A DNA stretch of 64,000 nucleotides from Variovorax sp. J2L1-78 (GCF_030317205.1 NZ_JASZYB010000001.1:1116001-1180000), one strand, 5' to 3'. Positions 15,662 through 26,312 are shown, counted from the first letter of the stretch. Notes: generated by a model from the sequence alone, not told the origin. A program made the numbers and translations.

Positions 15662-16378
15662 ATGACCCCCGAAACCATCAAAGTCGCCTGTTCCAACTGC
15701 AACCTGCGCGAGCTGTGCATGCCGGTCGGCCTGCAGCCCGCCGACCTCCGGCGCATCGACGAGATCGTCGCCACGCGCCGCAAGGTGAAGCGGCGCGAAA
15801 CGCTGTTCCACAACGGCGAGCGTTTCACCTCGCTCTACGCCATCCGCACCGGCGTCTTCAAGACCCGCGTGACCTCGGAGGACGGCCGCGACCAGGTCAC
15901 CGGCTTCCAGATGGCCGGCGAGATCATCGGGCTGGACGGCATCGTGAACGACCACCACACCTGCGACGCGGTGGCGCTGGAAGACGCGGAGGTCTGCGTG
16001 ATGCCCTTCGACCGCATCGAGGAACTCTCGCGCGAGGTGACGGCCCTGCAGCGGCATGTGCACCAGATCATGAGCCGCGAGATCGTGCGCGAGCACGGCG
16101 TGATGCTGTTGCTGGGCAGCATGCGGGCCGAGGAGCGCCTCGCCGCCTTCCTGCTGAACCTGGTGCAGCGCCTGCATGCGCGTGGCTTCTCGCAATCGGA
16201 GCTGGTGCTGCGCATGACGCGCGAGGAGATCGGCAGCTACCTCGGCCTCAAGCTCGAGACGGTGAGCCGCACGCTGTCGAAGTTCGTCGAGGATGGCATC
16301 GTCGCGGTGCAGCAGCGCCATGTGCGCATCGTCGACGCCGACAAGCTGCGCCGGCTGGTCAACGCTCCGGCGTGTTGA
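15662..16378 (+). CDS. fnr: FNR/Anr-type oxygen-responsive regulator
   Basis: A 238-residue CRP/FNR family protein. The N-terminus has CSNCNLRELC (Cys10, Cys13, Cys19), and a fourth cysteine lies at 101 (HTCDAV), the set that holds the [4Fe-4S] oxygen-sensing cluster. A cyclic-nucleotide-binding-type fold and dimer helix follow, then a Crp-type HTH with EEIGSYLGLKLETVSRTLSKF, whose E-x-x-S-R contacts the TTGAT half-site. The start at 15662 places the first cysteine at residue 10; upstream in-frame starts exist. It is flanked by the hemN and cbb3 genes it is expected to control. Confidence 0.95.
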   Translation: MTPETIKVACSNCNLRELCMPVGLQPADLRRIDEIVATRRKVKRRETLFHNGERFTSLYAIRTGVFKTRVTSEDGRDQVTGFQMAGEIIGLDGIVNDHHTCDAVALEDAEVCVMPFDRIEELSREVTALQRHVHQIMSREIVREHGVMLLLGSMRAEERLAAFLLNLVQRLHARGFSQSELVLRMTREEIGSYLGLKLETVSRTLSKFVEDGIVAVQQRHVRIVDADKLRRLVNAPAC

Positions 16379-16492
16379 AGCCGCGCATCGCCGCGCCGGC
16401 GTTGCGTCGATTCGCAACATAAAGTAACCTCTCGCCGCTTTATCTTTGCAGGGCTTTGAGCAAGCCCAACAAACAAGTCACGAGGGGGGAAC

Positions 16493-17833
16493 ATGCGGCG
16501 TTGGAAATCTGCGTTTGTGTTTGCTGCGTTCATCGCAGCCTGTGTGGTGGGATGTGGCGGCGGTGGGGGCGGCGGTGGAGGTGGCGGAAGCAGTGATCCA
16601 GACGGCGCGGGCAGCAATCCGGTCGCCCCCGTCAACGCCGCGGGCGCCTGGCTCACGTTCTCTCCGTCGAAGTTGGATGTGACGATGCTGCCCGGCACAT
16701 CGACGCCGTTTTCCATCGAAGCGACGTCGAGCAGGACCATCGCAGAGCCCATCAACCTTGCAATCATCGATTCGAAAGGCGTCATCACCGCCACTTCGGG
16801 GAGCGTGACATCTCTTTCCGCGTTGAAGTACCTGGCGGCCATGAGCACGAACCCCGCCTTGGCGCCCGGCGTACACACCGGCAGCTTCGAGGTACGCGTG
16901 TGCTACGACGCCCCGCTCACCTGCGCCCGCCCTGTCGACGGATCTCCCTGGCAGGTGCCCTATGCGATCACCGTGGTCGATCCCGCCGCTCTGAGTTACC
17001 AGCGCTGGGAAGCCGCGCAGACCACCCCCGGCTTTCTCGACAACTTCGCGTTGAGCTACATCGGCAGCACACCCGTGGTGGTGACAGCCGGCTTCTACAC
17101 CGGCGTCATGGAGACCTGGGTCACCGCCGATCTGGGCAGCACCTGGGCCAACAGAGCGCCAGCGACCAACCCCTCGCCGCTCGCGGCGGGCTTTGCGCTG
17201 GCGAGTGACGGCGTGGGTCTTTACCTGGCGGGAGGCCAGTCCGTTGCCACGTACGGCAAACTGCAGCCGCAATACCTGAGCCAGGTCTGGAAATTCGACG
17301 GCACAAACTGGCAGCAGAGAACAGCAGCAGCCCCGTTCACAGGCCGCCGCAACCATGTGATGGCCAAAGTGGGCGGCGCGCTCTATGTGACGGGTGGCCG
17401 CAACGCGAGCGGCACGTTCCGCGACCTGTGGACATCGTTGGACGACGGCATCAACTGGACCAAGGTCGCGGACACCTTGCCCACCGCGATCGGCACTCCA
17501 TCGTGCGCGCTGAATTGGCAAGGCTCCCTGCTGGTCGTCGGTGATGCCGTGGCGACCTCAGGCGATGGTGTGAATTGGGTGGTGCATGGTGGCTATCCGA
17601 CGGGCTTTCCGAAGGGGAGCACTCAATGCGCCGTGCTCAATGGTCGCTTGTTCATCAATGCCAACAACTACAACTTCTACGCCGTGTCGTCCGCAGACCT
17701 AGAGAGCTGGAAGCTTGAGCGCCCGATGGGCTCGGCCTTCAGCATGCCCGGCATGGTGGCCATCAGTGGCCGCCTGCTCATCACGTCCGGTGGCGGCTCA
17801 TCGCAACGCACGACGTACCGCACCGTCCCCTGA
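16493..17833 (+). CDS. Secreted lipoprotein with kelch/BNR-like repeats, unknown function
   Basis: A 446-residue protein with a lipoprotein signal (CVVGC, Cys21) followed directly by eleven glycines. Residues of about 180-440 contain repeated propeller-like blocks (ETWVTADLGSTWANR, SQVWKFDGTNWQQR, FRDLWTSLDDGINWTKV) as in BNR/kelch proteins that coordinate exported ligands or form scaffolds. I do not recognise a specific family. It has a strong ribosome site (GAGGGGGG) 5 bp before the ATG. Third-position A/T is visibly commoner here than in the neighbouring cbb3 genes, which may indicate separate acquisition. Confidence 0.72.
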   Translation: MRRWKSAFVFAAFIAACVVGCGGGGGGGGGGGSSDPDGAGSNPVAPVNAAGAWLTFSPSKLDVTMLPGTSTPFSIEATSSRTIAEPINLAIIDSKGVITATSGSVTSLSALKYLAAMSTNPALAPGVHTGSFEVRVCYDAPLTCARPVDGSPWQVPYAITVVDPAALSYQRWEAAQTTPGFLDNFALSYIGSTPVVVTAGFYTGVMETWVTADLGSTWANRAPATNPSPLAAGFALASDGVGLYLAGGQSVATYGKLQPQYLSQVWKFDGTNWQQRTAAAPFTGRRNHVMAKVGGALYVTGGRNASGTFRDLWTSLDDGINWTKVADTLPTAIGTPSCALNWQGSLLVVGDAVATSGDGVNWVVHGGYPTGFPKGSTQCAVLNGRLFINANNYNFYAVSSADLESWKLERPMGSAFSMPGMVAISGRLLITSGGGSSQRTTYRTVP

Positions 17834-17860
17834 AGCTCGACAGGCCGCAAGGCCGCGATG

Positions 17861-18118
17861 TCAGGCTCCATCCCCCGGCGTGTTGACCTCGCGGCGCGAC
17901 ATCGCGAGCAGCGCGGTCAGCGCGCTCGAGCCCATCGCCAAGATCCAGAAGACGAAGAAGCTCGCGGTGTAGAGCCCCTGGCGCGACAGCGGCAACGGTT
18001 CGCCGCGCCAGTGCACGTCGCTCGGGTCGACCATGGCGAACACCAGCATCTCGACCACGCAGGCCAGCAGGAACGACGGCCAGAGAATCCAGGCCAGGCG
18101 GCGGATGCGGCGTTTCAT
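17861..18118 (-). CDS. Small two-helix membrane protein of the cbb3 cluster
   Basis: An 85-residue protein with two predicted membrane helices (ILWPSFLLACVVEMLVFAMV and SFFVFWILAMGSSALTALLAM) separated by a short periplasmic loop. It follows the fixH-like gene by 9 bp on the same strand and so is probably the last gene of the ccoNOQP-G-H operon. I do not know its function; its position suggests a role in oxidase assembly. Confidence 0.7.
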   Translation of the reverse strand: MKRRIRRLAWILWPSFLLACVVEMLVFAMVDPSDVHWRGEPLPLSRQGLYTASFFVFWILAMGSSALTALLAMSRREVNTPGDGA

Positions 18119-18127
18119 CGCGGGGGC

Positions 18128-18418
18128 TCAGCGCTTGGGCAGCGGCACGTCGTCGCTCGGCGTGGCGGCATGGTTGCGGCCGGTCTGCGCGGGCAGCAGC
18201 CTCTTGTCGGCCAGCGTCTTGTTGATCTCGATGCCCTGGCGGTAGTAGTCCTCCGACACCACCGGGTCGGGCGTGCGGATGGCCAGCCACAGCGTGGCGA
18301 ATCCGGCGACCACGACGATCGCCGGGCCGGCGATCACCATCCAGACGAGCGGGAACGTCCACCACGGAGCAGCCGTGTTGTCGGTGACGTCGGGTGGCTT
18401 CGATGCAAGGGCATTCAT
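18128..18418 (-). CDS. FixH/CcoH family protein, short form
   Basis: A 96-residue protein with one membrane helix (FPLVWMVIAGPAIVVVAGFATLWLAIRT) and the FixH-type sequence VSEDYYRQGIEINKTLAD. FixH/CcoH is needed for assembly or stability of cbb3 oxidase. Typical FixH proteins are around 150 residues and have a periplasmic beta domain after this motif; here the chain stops soon after, so this is a reduced form. It lies 18 bp behind ccoG in the same operon. Confidence 0.8.
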   Translation of the reverse strand: MNALASKPPDVTDNTAAPWWTFPLVWMVIAGPAIVVVAGFATLWLAIRTPDPVVSEDYYRQGIEINKTLADKRLLPAQTGRNHAATPSDDVPLPKR

Positions 18419-18436
18419 GGGGTTGTCTCCTGAATT

Positions 18437-19891
<1,455 letters not shown>

Positions 19892-19916
19892 GCGTGCAGA
19901 CGATGGACGACCGCGC

Positions 19917-20834
19917 TCAGCGCGATGCCGTCTGCGGGTTGTTCGACAGGCCCCAGACGTACGAGGCCAGCACGTGGATCTGCGCCTCGGTCAGCCGCTC
20001 CTGCTGCGCCGGCATCTGGTTGGTCTTGCCGGTATTGATGATCGAGATGATCGCGTCCTGCCCGTAGCCGTGCAGCCAGATGCGGTCCGACAGATTGGGC
20101 GCACCCAGTGCGGGGGTGCCGCCGCCGGTCATGCCGTGGCAGGCCGCGCAGGCGGTGAACTTGGCTTTCCCCAGTCCGGCGCGCACCGAGTCGTGCGGGC
20201 TGCCCGACAGGCTCAGCACGTAGTTGGCGACGTTCTTGACGTCGTCCGGCGTGCCCACGGCCGCCGCCATCGGCGGCATCACGCCGATGCGGCCGAGCGT
20301 GATGGACTCCTGGATCTTGGCAGGGTCGCCGCCATGCAGCCAGTCGCCGTCGGTCAGGTTCGGAAAGCCCTTGCTGCCGCGCGCGTCGGAGCCATGGCAC
20401 TGGGCGCAGTTGTTCAGGAACAGCCGCTCGCCGATCGCCATGGCCTGCGGGTCGCGCGCCATCTCGGGCGTGGGCATGGCAGCGTACTTGGCATACACCG
20501 GCGCGAGTTCGGCATTGGCCTTGGCGATCTCCTTGTCGTATTCGCCGGCCGTGCTCCAGCCGAGCTGGCCCTGCATGCTGCCCAGACCCGGATAGGCCAC
20601 GAGGTAACCGAGCCCGAACACGATGGTCAGCACGAACAGGCCCACCCACCAGCGCGGCAGGGGGTTGTTCATCTCGCGGAGGTCCTCGTCCCAGACGTGG
20701 CCGGTGGTGTTGTCGCCGCCCGCCGGCGCGCGGGCCCGGTTGGTGATCCACAACAGGAATGCGCAGGCTGCGATGCTGGCCAGCGAGATGACGGTGACGT
20801 AGTGCGACCAGAAGCCGCTGATGAAATCGCTCAT
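19917..20834 (-). CDS. ccoP: cbb3-type cytochrome c oxidase subunit III (CcoP)
   Basis: A 305-residue protein with an N-terminal membrane region (two helices), the conserved HVWDEDLREMNNPLPRWW and two class I haem c sites, CAQCH and CAACH, in tandem cytochrome domains. It passes electrons from soluble cytochrome c towards CcoO/CcoN. It sits 10 bp behind ccoQ in the operon. The length and the two-haem layout are standard. Confidence 0.97.
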   Translation of the reverse strand: MSDFISGFWSHYVTVISLASIAACAFLLWITNRARAPAGGDNTTGHVWDEDLREMNNPLPRWWVGLFVLTIVFGLGYLVAYPGLGSMQGQLGWSTAGEYDKEIAKANAELAPVYAKYAAMPTPEMARDPQAMAIGERLFLNNCAQCHGSDARGSKGFPNLTDGDWLHGGDPAKIQESITLGRIGVMPPMAAAVGTPDDVKNVANYVLSLSGSPHDSVRAGLGKAKFTACAACHGMTGGGTPALGAPNLSDRIWLHGYGQDAIISIINTGKTNQMPAQQERLTEAQIHVLASYVWGLSNNPQTASR

Positions 20835-20844
20835 GATGTTCGCT

Positions 20845-20988
20845 TCAGTCTTGTTCGAAGGGCAACTGCGCGGCTTCGTCGAAGCCCCGGCGGTTGCGGC
20901 CGGCGAAGGCCCAGACCAGGATGCCGATGAAGGTGACGAAGGAAACCAGCGTCGCCGCGATGCGCAGCGTGGTGATGTCGATGTTCAT
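20845..20988 (-). CDS. ccoQ: cbb3 oxidase subunit CcoQ
   Basis: A 47-residue protein starting MNIDITTLRIAATLVSF, with one membrane helix and a charged cytoplasmic tail with AFAGRNRRGFDEAAQLPF. The glycine, arginine and FDEAA residues after the helix are typical of CcoQ. It lies between ccoO and ccoP, 15 bp after the ccoO stop, and has a GGAGA ribosome site before the ATG. CcoQ stabilises the assembled cbb3 complex. It was found by direct translation of the gap between ccoO and ccoP. Confidence 0.92.
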   Translation of the reverse strand: MNIDITTLRIAATLVSFVTFIGILVWAFAGRNRRGFDEAAQLPFEQD

Positions 20989-21003
20989 GGTTCTCTCCTT
21001 CGC

Positions 21004-21630
21004 TTACTTGAGCGCCAGGCCCAGCGACTGCAGGTACGCCACCAAGGCGTCCATCTCGGTCTTGCCGGCCACGGCTTCCTTGGCGCCGGCGATCTGCTCG
21101 TCGGTGTAGGGCACGCCCACGCGCCGCAGCGCCGTCATGTGGGTGCCGACGCTGGCCGCGTCGGCCAGCGACTTGTCCAGCCAGCTGTAGGCCGGCATGT
21201 TCGACTCGGGCACCAGGTCGCGCGGGTTGTTCAGGTGGATGCGGTGCCACTCGTCGCTGTACTTGCCGCCCACGCGGTGCAGGTCGGGCCCGGTGCGCTT
21301 GCTGCCCCACTGGAAGGGGTGGTCGTAGACGAACTCGCCCGCCACCGAGTAGTGGCCATAGCGCAGCGTCTCGGCACGGAAGGGCCGGATCATCTGCGAG
21401 TGGCAGTTGTAGCAACCCTCGCGGGTGTAGATGTCGCGACCGACCAGCTGCAGCGGCTCGAGCGGCTTCACGCCGGTCACGGCCTCGGTGGTCGACTTCT
21501 GGAAGAACAGCGGCACGATCTCCACCAGGCCGCCGACGGCGATCACCAGCAGGATCAGCACGATCATCAGGAAGTTGTTGGTCTCGATCTTCTCGTGCGA
21601 GAAGCCGGTCTTGGGTGCGTTGGAACTCAT
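21004..21630 (-). CDS. ccoO: cbb3-type cytochrome c oxidase subunit II (CcoO)
   Basis: A 208-residue protein with an N-terminal membrane anchor ([20 protein letters not shown]) and one haem c site, CYNCH, followed by SQMIRPF and the [19 protein letters not shown] segment that is characteristic of CcoO. It is the monohaem subunit that delivers electrons to CcoN. It lies 13 bp behind ccoN on the same strand. Confidence 0.97.
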   Translation of the reverse strand: MSSNAPKTGFSHEKIETNNFLMIVLILLVIAVGGLVEIVPLFFQKSTTEAVTGVKPLEPLQLVGRDIYTREGCYNCHSQMIRPFRAETLRYGHYSVAGEFVYDHPFQWGSKRTGPDLHRVGGKYSDEWHRIHLNNPRDLVPESNMPAYSWLDKSLADAASVGTHMTALRRVGVPYTDEQIAGAKEAVAGKTEMDALVAYLQSLGLALK

Positions 21631-21643
21631 GGTGTTGTTCTCT

Positions 21644-23077
21644 TCAGGCGTGGACCAGTGCGGGAATCGGTGCGCGCACCGAGCGGCCGGCCACCACCGT
21701 CATGGCGACGTTCCAGGCCATGACCAGCATGCCGCCCAGGTACAGCAGGCCGCCGAGCAGGCGCACCACGTAGTACGGGTAGGTGGCCTTCACGCCTTCG
21801 ACGAAGGTGTAGGTGAGCGTGCCGTCGGGGTTGATGGCGCGCCACATCAGGCCCTGCATCACACCGGCGATCCACATCGCGGCGATGTAGAGCACGATGC
21901 CGATCGTCGCCATCCAAAAATGCACCTCGATCGCCTTGATGCTGTGCATCTCGGTGCGGCCCCACAGGCGCGGGATCAGGTAGTAGAGCGAACCCATCGT
22001 GATGAAGCCGACCCAGCCGAGCGCCCCGGAGTGGACATGGCCGACGGTCCAGTCGGTGTAATGCGACAGCGCGTTCACCGTCTTGATGGACATCATCGGT
22101 CCCTCGAAGGTCGACATGCCGTAGAAGGACAGCGCGACGATCAGGAAACGGATGATCGGGTCGGTGCGCAGCTTGTGCCAGGCGCCCGACAGCGTCATCA
22201 CGCCGTTGATCATCCCGCCCCAGCTGGGGGCTAGCAGGATCAGCGAGAACACCATGCCGATGGATTGCGTCCAGTCGGGCAGCGCGGTGTAGTGCAGGTG
22301 ATGCGGGCCGGCCCACATGTACGTGAAGATCAGCGCCCAGAAGTGGACGATGGACAGGCGGTACGAGTACACCGGCCGGCCGGCCTGCTTGGGGATGTAG
22401 TAGTACATCATCCCGAGGAAACCGGCGGTGAGGAAGAAGCCCACCGCGTTGTGGCCGTACCACCACTGCACCATCGCGTCCTGCACGCCGGCGTAGGCCG
22501 AATAGCTCTTCATCCAGCCGGCCGGAATGGCCGCGCTGTTGACGATGTGCAGCAGTGCCACCGCGATGATGAAGGAGCCGTAGAACCAGTTGGCCACGTA
22601 GATGTGGCGCACCTTGCGGATGGCGAGGGTGCCGAAGAACACGATCGCGTAGGCGACCCACACGGCCGTGATCAGGATGTCGATCGGCCATTCGAGCTCG
22701 GCGTATTCCTTGCCGCTGGTGTAGCCCAGCGGAAGGCTGACAACAGCGCCCACGATGACCAGTTGCCAGCCCCAGAACACGAAGGACGCGAGCGCCGGCG
22801 CGAACAGCCGGACCTGGCAGGTGCGCTGCACCACGTGGAAGCTGGTGGCCATCAGCGCGCAGCCGCCGAAGGCGAAGATCACGGCGTTGGTGTGCAGCGG
22901 GCGCAGCCGCCCGTAGCTGAGCCAGGAGATGCCGAGGTTGAGTTCGGGCCAGGCGAGCTGCGACGCGATGATCACGCCGACCAGCATGCCGACCACGCCC
23001 CAGACCACGGACATGATGGCGAACTGGCGGACAGCGGTGTCGCTGTAAACCGCTGCGGGAGGGTTGGGAACTTGCAT
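21644..23077 (-). CDS. ccoN: cbb3-type cytochrome c oxidase subunit I (CcoN)
   Basis: A 477-residue, 12-helix haem-copper oxidase subunit. Visible landmarks are [10 protein letters not shown] (low-spin haem region), [23 protein letters not shown] (the Cu-B/Y region), HYTALPDW and the paired histidines in [12 protein letters not shown]. CcoN reduces oxygen at very low concentrations and pumps protons. A perfect FNR box lies 57 bp upstream, and ccoO, ccoQ and ccoP follow, so this is the head of the structural operon. Confidence 0.97.
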   Translation of the reverse strand: MQVPNPPAAVYSDTAVRQFAIMSVVWGVVGMLVGVIIASQLAWPELNLGISWLSYGRLRPLHTNAVIFAFGGCALMATSFHVVQRTCQVRLFAPALASFVFWGWQLVIVGAVVSLPLGYTSGKEYAELEWPIDILITAVWVAYAIVFFGTLAIRKVRHIYVANWFYGSFIIAVALLHIVNSAAIPAGWMKSYSAYAGVQDAMVQWWYGHNAVGFFLTAGFLGMMYYYIPKQAGRPVYSYRLSIVHFWALIFTYMWAGPHHLHYTALPDWTQSIGMVFSLILLAPSWGGMINGVMTLSGAWHKLRTDPIIRFLIVALSFYGMSTFEGPMMSIKTVNALSHYTDWTVGHVHSGALGWVGFITMGSLYYLIPRLWGRTEMHSIKAIEVHFWMATIGIVLYIAAMWIAGVMQGLMWRAINPDGTLTYTFVEGVKATYPYYVVRLLGGLLYLGGMLVMAWNVAMTVVAGRSVRAPIPALVHA

Positions 23078-23133
23078 CGTCGGGCCTTTTCTATGAGACC
23101 CGGTCAGTGTCTTGGTGAGACACGTCCTACGGA

Positions 23134-23147
23134 TTGATACAGATCAA
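23134..23147. promoter_or_regulatory. FNR box upstream of ccoN
   Basis: TTGAT-acag-ATCAA matches the FNR/Anr consensus exactly. It lies 57 bp upstream of the ccoN start. Its right half overlaps the stop codon of ccoS (23144-23146), so the oxidase promoter begins inside the preceding gene. Confidence 0.85.
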
Positions 23148-23281
23148 TCACCGCCCAGAATGCGCTCGCCTTCGCGGTCGACGTCGTCGAATTGCCCACG
23201 GTCCACGGCCCACCACAGGCCCCCGAGGATCAGCAGCACCAGCACGACCGAGAACGGGATGAGCAGGAAGAGGATGTCCAT
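23144..23281 (-). CDS. ccoS: cbb3-type oxidase assembly protein CcoS
   Basis: A 45-residue protein, MDILFLLIPFSVVLVLLILG followed by WWAVDRGQFDDVD: one N-terminal membrane helix and the family's conserved AxxxGQFDDVDR-type tail. CcoS is required for incorporation of haem b and copper into the oxidase. Its ATG overlaps the ccoI stop by one base (TGATG), the usual ccoI-ccoS coupling. Confidence 0.93.
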   Translation of the reverse strand: MDILFLLIPFSVVLVLLILGGLWWAVDRGQFDDVDREGERILGGD

Positions 23282-25638
23282 CAGGCGCCCTTCCCCGTCG
23301 CCGGCATCGCGGCCGTTGCCATCGGCCGCGCGAGCCGCGCCGCGTTGAGCACCACCACCAGCGAGCTGCCTGCCATGCCCAGCCCCGCGAGCCATGCCGG
23401 CAACCATCCAGCGAGTGCAAGCGGCACGCACAACGCGTTGTAGCCGGCCGCCCAGGCCAGGTTCTGCCGCACGATGCGCAGCGTGCGGCGCGCCTGCGCG
23501 ATCGCCCCGGGGATGGCCGACAGCGCATCGCCCAGCACGATGAAGTCGGCCCGCGCCTGCGCCAGCGGCACCGCCTTGCCGAAGGCGAAGGAGGCGTGCG
23601 CCTGCGCCAGCACCGGGCCGTCGTTGAGGCCGTCGCCCACCATGGCGACCTTGCATCCCGCCGCCTGCAGCGCCTGCATGGCCGCAAGCTTGTCTTCGGG
23701 CGTGCAGCCACCGCGCGCGTCGCGAATGCCGGCCTGCTGCGCGATCTCGCGCGCCGCGGCGTCGCGGTCGCCCGAGAGCAACTGAACGCCGATGCCCTGC
23801 GCCTGCAGCGCGCCGACCGCGGCGGCCGCGTCCTCGCGCAGGTCTTCGGCCAGCACGAAGCTCGCGACCCAGCCGGCCTCGTCGGCCAGGTGGACCTGCG
23901 TGGCCTCGCACGCCAGGGGCGCCACATGGCAGAAGCCTGCCGTGCCCAGGCGCAAGCGGCGCGGCGCGGCACCGGCGAGGGGTTGGCGCCGCTGCAGCAC
24001 CCCATCGAGGCCCTGCCCCGCCTGTTCGGTCACCTGCGAGGCGGTCCAGCCCGGCGGCACCCGATGCTGCATCTGCCACGCATGGACCAGTGCCCGCGCC
24101 GCAGGGTGCAGCGACTGCGCGCCCAGTGCGGCAGCCAGTTCGACCGCGTCGCCCGGCATAACGCCGCGCCGGCTGTACACCCGGTCGAGCCGCGGCGTGT
24201 CGCGCGTGAGCGTGCCGGTCTTGTCGAAGACCACGGTGTCGATCGACGCCAGCGCCTCGAGCGCCTGCAGGTCGTGCACCACCACCCCGCCGCGCGCCAG
24301 CGACCCGGCGCTGGCCAGCATCGCGGCGGGCGTGGCCAGCGAGAGCGCGCAGGGACACGTCACGATCAGCACCGCGACGGCCACCATCAGCGCATGGCCC
24401 GGGCCGGCCTGCCACCACAAGGCACCGGCCAGCGCAGCCGCGGCCAGTACCGCGACGAGGAAGGGCCGCGCCACCCGGTCGGCCAGTTGCGCGAGGCGCG
24501 GCTTGCCGAGCGACGCGCTTTCCATCAGGGCCACGATCTGCGCGAAGCGCGTGGCGCTGCCCACGGCGTCGATGCGCACCTGCACGGCCGCGGCGAGGTT
24601 GTGGCTGCCGGCCAGCACGCGCGCGCCGCAGGGGCGCGGCACCGGGCGCGACTCGCCGGTGAGCAGCGCCTCGTCGGCGCTGGTGTCGCCGCGCACGACC
24701 ACGCCGTCGGCCGGGAAGGCTTCGCCGGGCAGCACGCGCACGGTGTCGCCCGCCTGCAGGCGTCGTACGGCCACGCGCACGAAGCTGCCGTCGGGCGCCA
24801 GCCGCTCGACGCTGTCGGGCAGCCGGTTCATCAGTGCCTCGAGCGCGCCGGCGGTGCGGTCGCGCAGCCGCGTCTCCAGCCAGCGGCCAGTCAGCAGGAA
24901 GAACACGAACATCGTGAGCGAGTCGAAGTAGACCTCGTGCCCGAGCGGCCCGGCGGGGTCGAACGTCGCGGCGGTGCTCACGGCGAAGGTGATCGCCATG
25001 CCGATCGCGACCGGCAGGTCCATGCCGACGCGGCGCCGGCGCAGGTCACGCCATGCGCTTCGAAAGAACGGGCCGCAGCAGAAGAAGACCACCGGCAGCG
25101 TGAGCACCCAGGAAGCCCAGCGCAGCAGCTGCGCGGCGTCGGCCGACATGTCGCCGGGCTGCGCGATGTACGCGGGGTACGCATACATCATCACCTGCAT
25201 CATGCAGAAGCCTGCGACCAGCCAGCGCCACAGCGCCAGGCGGGCCACGCGGGCCCGCTGCGCACGGGCCTCCAGGTCGCCGGCCGGTACCAGCGGGTAG
25301 CCGGCCGCGGCGGAGGCGGCGAACCAGCGCGACGGTTGAACGTCGGCCGCGGACCACACGATGCGCGCGCGTCGCGTGGTGGCATTCACCTCGGCGCGCA
25401 GCACCCCGGGCACCTGTGCCAGCGCCGCCTCGACCGTGAAGGCGCAGGCCGCGCAGTGCATGCCCTCCACCACCACCTGCGAGGCCCAGCGACCGTCCTT
25501 GGCGTCGCCGTCGATCGGCTGGCCGAAGGCCGCCCACTCGGCCGGGTCATCCAGCGCGGCGGACGAGGTCGGCGCCACGGATCCGGCGGCGGCCGGCAGG
25601 GCGAGGCCGGGCACGGCGAACGGGAGGGCAGCTTGCAT
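23281..25638 (-). CDS. ccoI: Copper-exporting P1B-ATPase CcoI (FixI)
   Basis: A 785-residue P-type ATPase: N-terminal heavy-metal domain with MHCAACAF (Cys62 and Cys65), membrane helices, the transport motif VTCPCALSLATPAAM, the phosphorylation loop VFDKTGTLTRDTP and the hinge MVGDGLNDGPVLA. FixI-type ATPases move copper across the inner membrane for delivery to cbb3 oxidase rather than for detoxification. The gene is followed by ccoS with a one-base overlap and is divergent from a universal stress gene, sharing an FNR box. The start at 25638 leaves a 55-residue leader before the HMA domain. Confidence 0.95.
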   Translation of the reverse strand: MQAALPFAVPGLALPAAAGSVAPTSSAALDDPAEWAAFGQPIDGDAKDGRWASQVVVEGMHCAACAFTVEAALAQVPGVLRAEVNATTRRARIVWSAADVQPSRWFAASAAAGYPLVPAGDLEARAQRARVARLALWRWLVAGFCMMQVMMYAYPAYIAQPGDMSADAAQLLRWASWVLTLPVVFFCCGPFFRSAWRDLRRRRVGMDLPVAIGMAITFAVSTAATFDPAGPLGHEVYFDSLTMFVFFLLTGRWLETRLRDRTAGALEALMNRLPDSVERLAPDGSFVRVAVRRLQAGDTVRVLPGEAFPADGVVVRGDTSADEALLTGESRPVPRPCGARVLAGSHNLAAAVQVRIDAVGSATRFAQIVALMESASLGKPRLAQLADRVARPFLVAVLAAAALAGALWWQAGPGHALMVAVAVLIVTCPCALSLATPAAMLASAGSLARGGVVVHDLQALEALASIDTVVFDKTGTLTRDTPRLDRVYSRRGVMPGDAVELAAALGAQSLHPAARALVHAWQMQHRVPPGWTASQVTEQAGQGLDGVLQRRQPLAGAAPRRLRLGTAGFCHVAPLACEATQVHLADEAGWVASFVLAEDLREDAAAAVGALQAQGIGVQLLSGDRDAAAREIAQQAGIRDARGGCTPEDKLAAMQALQAAGCKVAMVGDGLNDGPVLAQAHASFAFGKAVPLAQARADFIVLGDALSAIPGAIAQARRTLRIVRQNLAWAAGYNALCVPLALAGWLPAWLAGLGMAGSSLVVVLNAARLARPMATAAMPATGKGA

Positions 25639-25672
25639 GCCGCAAGGCTAGCGGCGGGCACCGCGGCGTCGC

Positions 25673-25686
25673 TTGATCTGGATCAA
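25673..25686. promoter_or_regulatory. FNR box between ccoI and the universal stress gene
   Basis: TTGAT-ctgg-ATCAA is an exact FNR/Anr consensus. It is 35 bp from the ccoI start and 59 bp from the usp start, so it can act on both divergent genes. Confidence 0.8.
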
Positions 25687-25744
25687 GCCGCACGGCATGG
25701 CGCCGCCTAGGCTCGGGCCCTACCCTCATCACGGAGAAAAGTTC

Positions 25745-26188
25745 ATGTTCCAGCGCATCCTGATCGCCACCGACGGCTCCACCCTCTCGCGCAAGGCCGT
25801 GGCCAGCGGCATCGCGCTGGCAGCGCAGCATGGTGCCGACCTGGTGGCGCTGACGGTGGTGCCGCGCTACCCGAAGGCCTATTTCGACGGCGCCATGGTG
25901 TTCGCGCCCGACGACATCGCCCGCATCGAGAAGCAATGGGCAGTGGCGGCCGAGGAAACGCTGGCCGCGGTCGCCACCCGGGCCAAGAGCAGCGGCGTGA
26001 AGGTCAAGACCGTCACGGTCAGCTCCGACCTGGTCGCGGAGTCGATCGTCGCCGCCGCGAAGAAGCACAAGTGCGACCTGATCGTCATGGCCTCGCACGG
26101 CCGCAAGGGCATCAAGCGCCTGCTGCTGGGCAGCGAGACGCAGCATGTGCTGACGCATTCGACGCTGCCGGTGCTGGTGCTGCGCTGA
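25745..26188 (+). CDS. Universal stress protein (UspA family)
   Basis: A 147-residue single Usp domain. It begins MFQRILIATDGSTLSRKAV and ends with the ATP-binding signature in SHGRKGIKRLLLGSETQHVL (G-x2-G-x9-GS). Usp proteins act in the cytoplasm under growth arrest or oxygen limitation. It is divergent from ccoI with an FNR box 59 bp upstream, and a second Usp gene follows, so an anaerobic role is likely. The start at 25745 was chosen over an upstream in-frame ATG because it gives the conserved first strand. Confidence 0.92.
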   Translation: MFQRILIATDGSTLSRKAVASGIALAAQHGADLVALTVVPRYPKAYFDGAMVFAPDDIARIEKQWAVAAEETLAAVATRAKSSGVKVKTVTVSSDLVAESIVAAAKKHKCDLIVMASHGRKGIKRLLLGSETQHVLTHSTLPVLVLR

Positions 26189-26312
26189 ACGTGCGACGAC
26201 AAGACCGCAGCCGTCCCGGGGGCTTCATTGGAAGCCTCGCGGCGCCTGTGGTCACATGCACGGCGTGCGGCCAGGGGCCGACCCGTTTTCACGAACAAGG
26301 AAAGAAGACATC

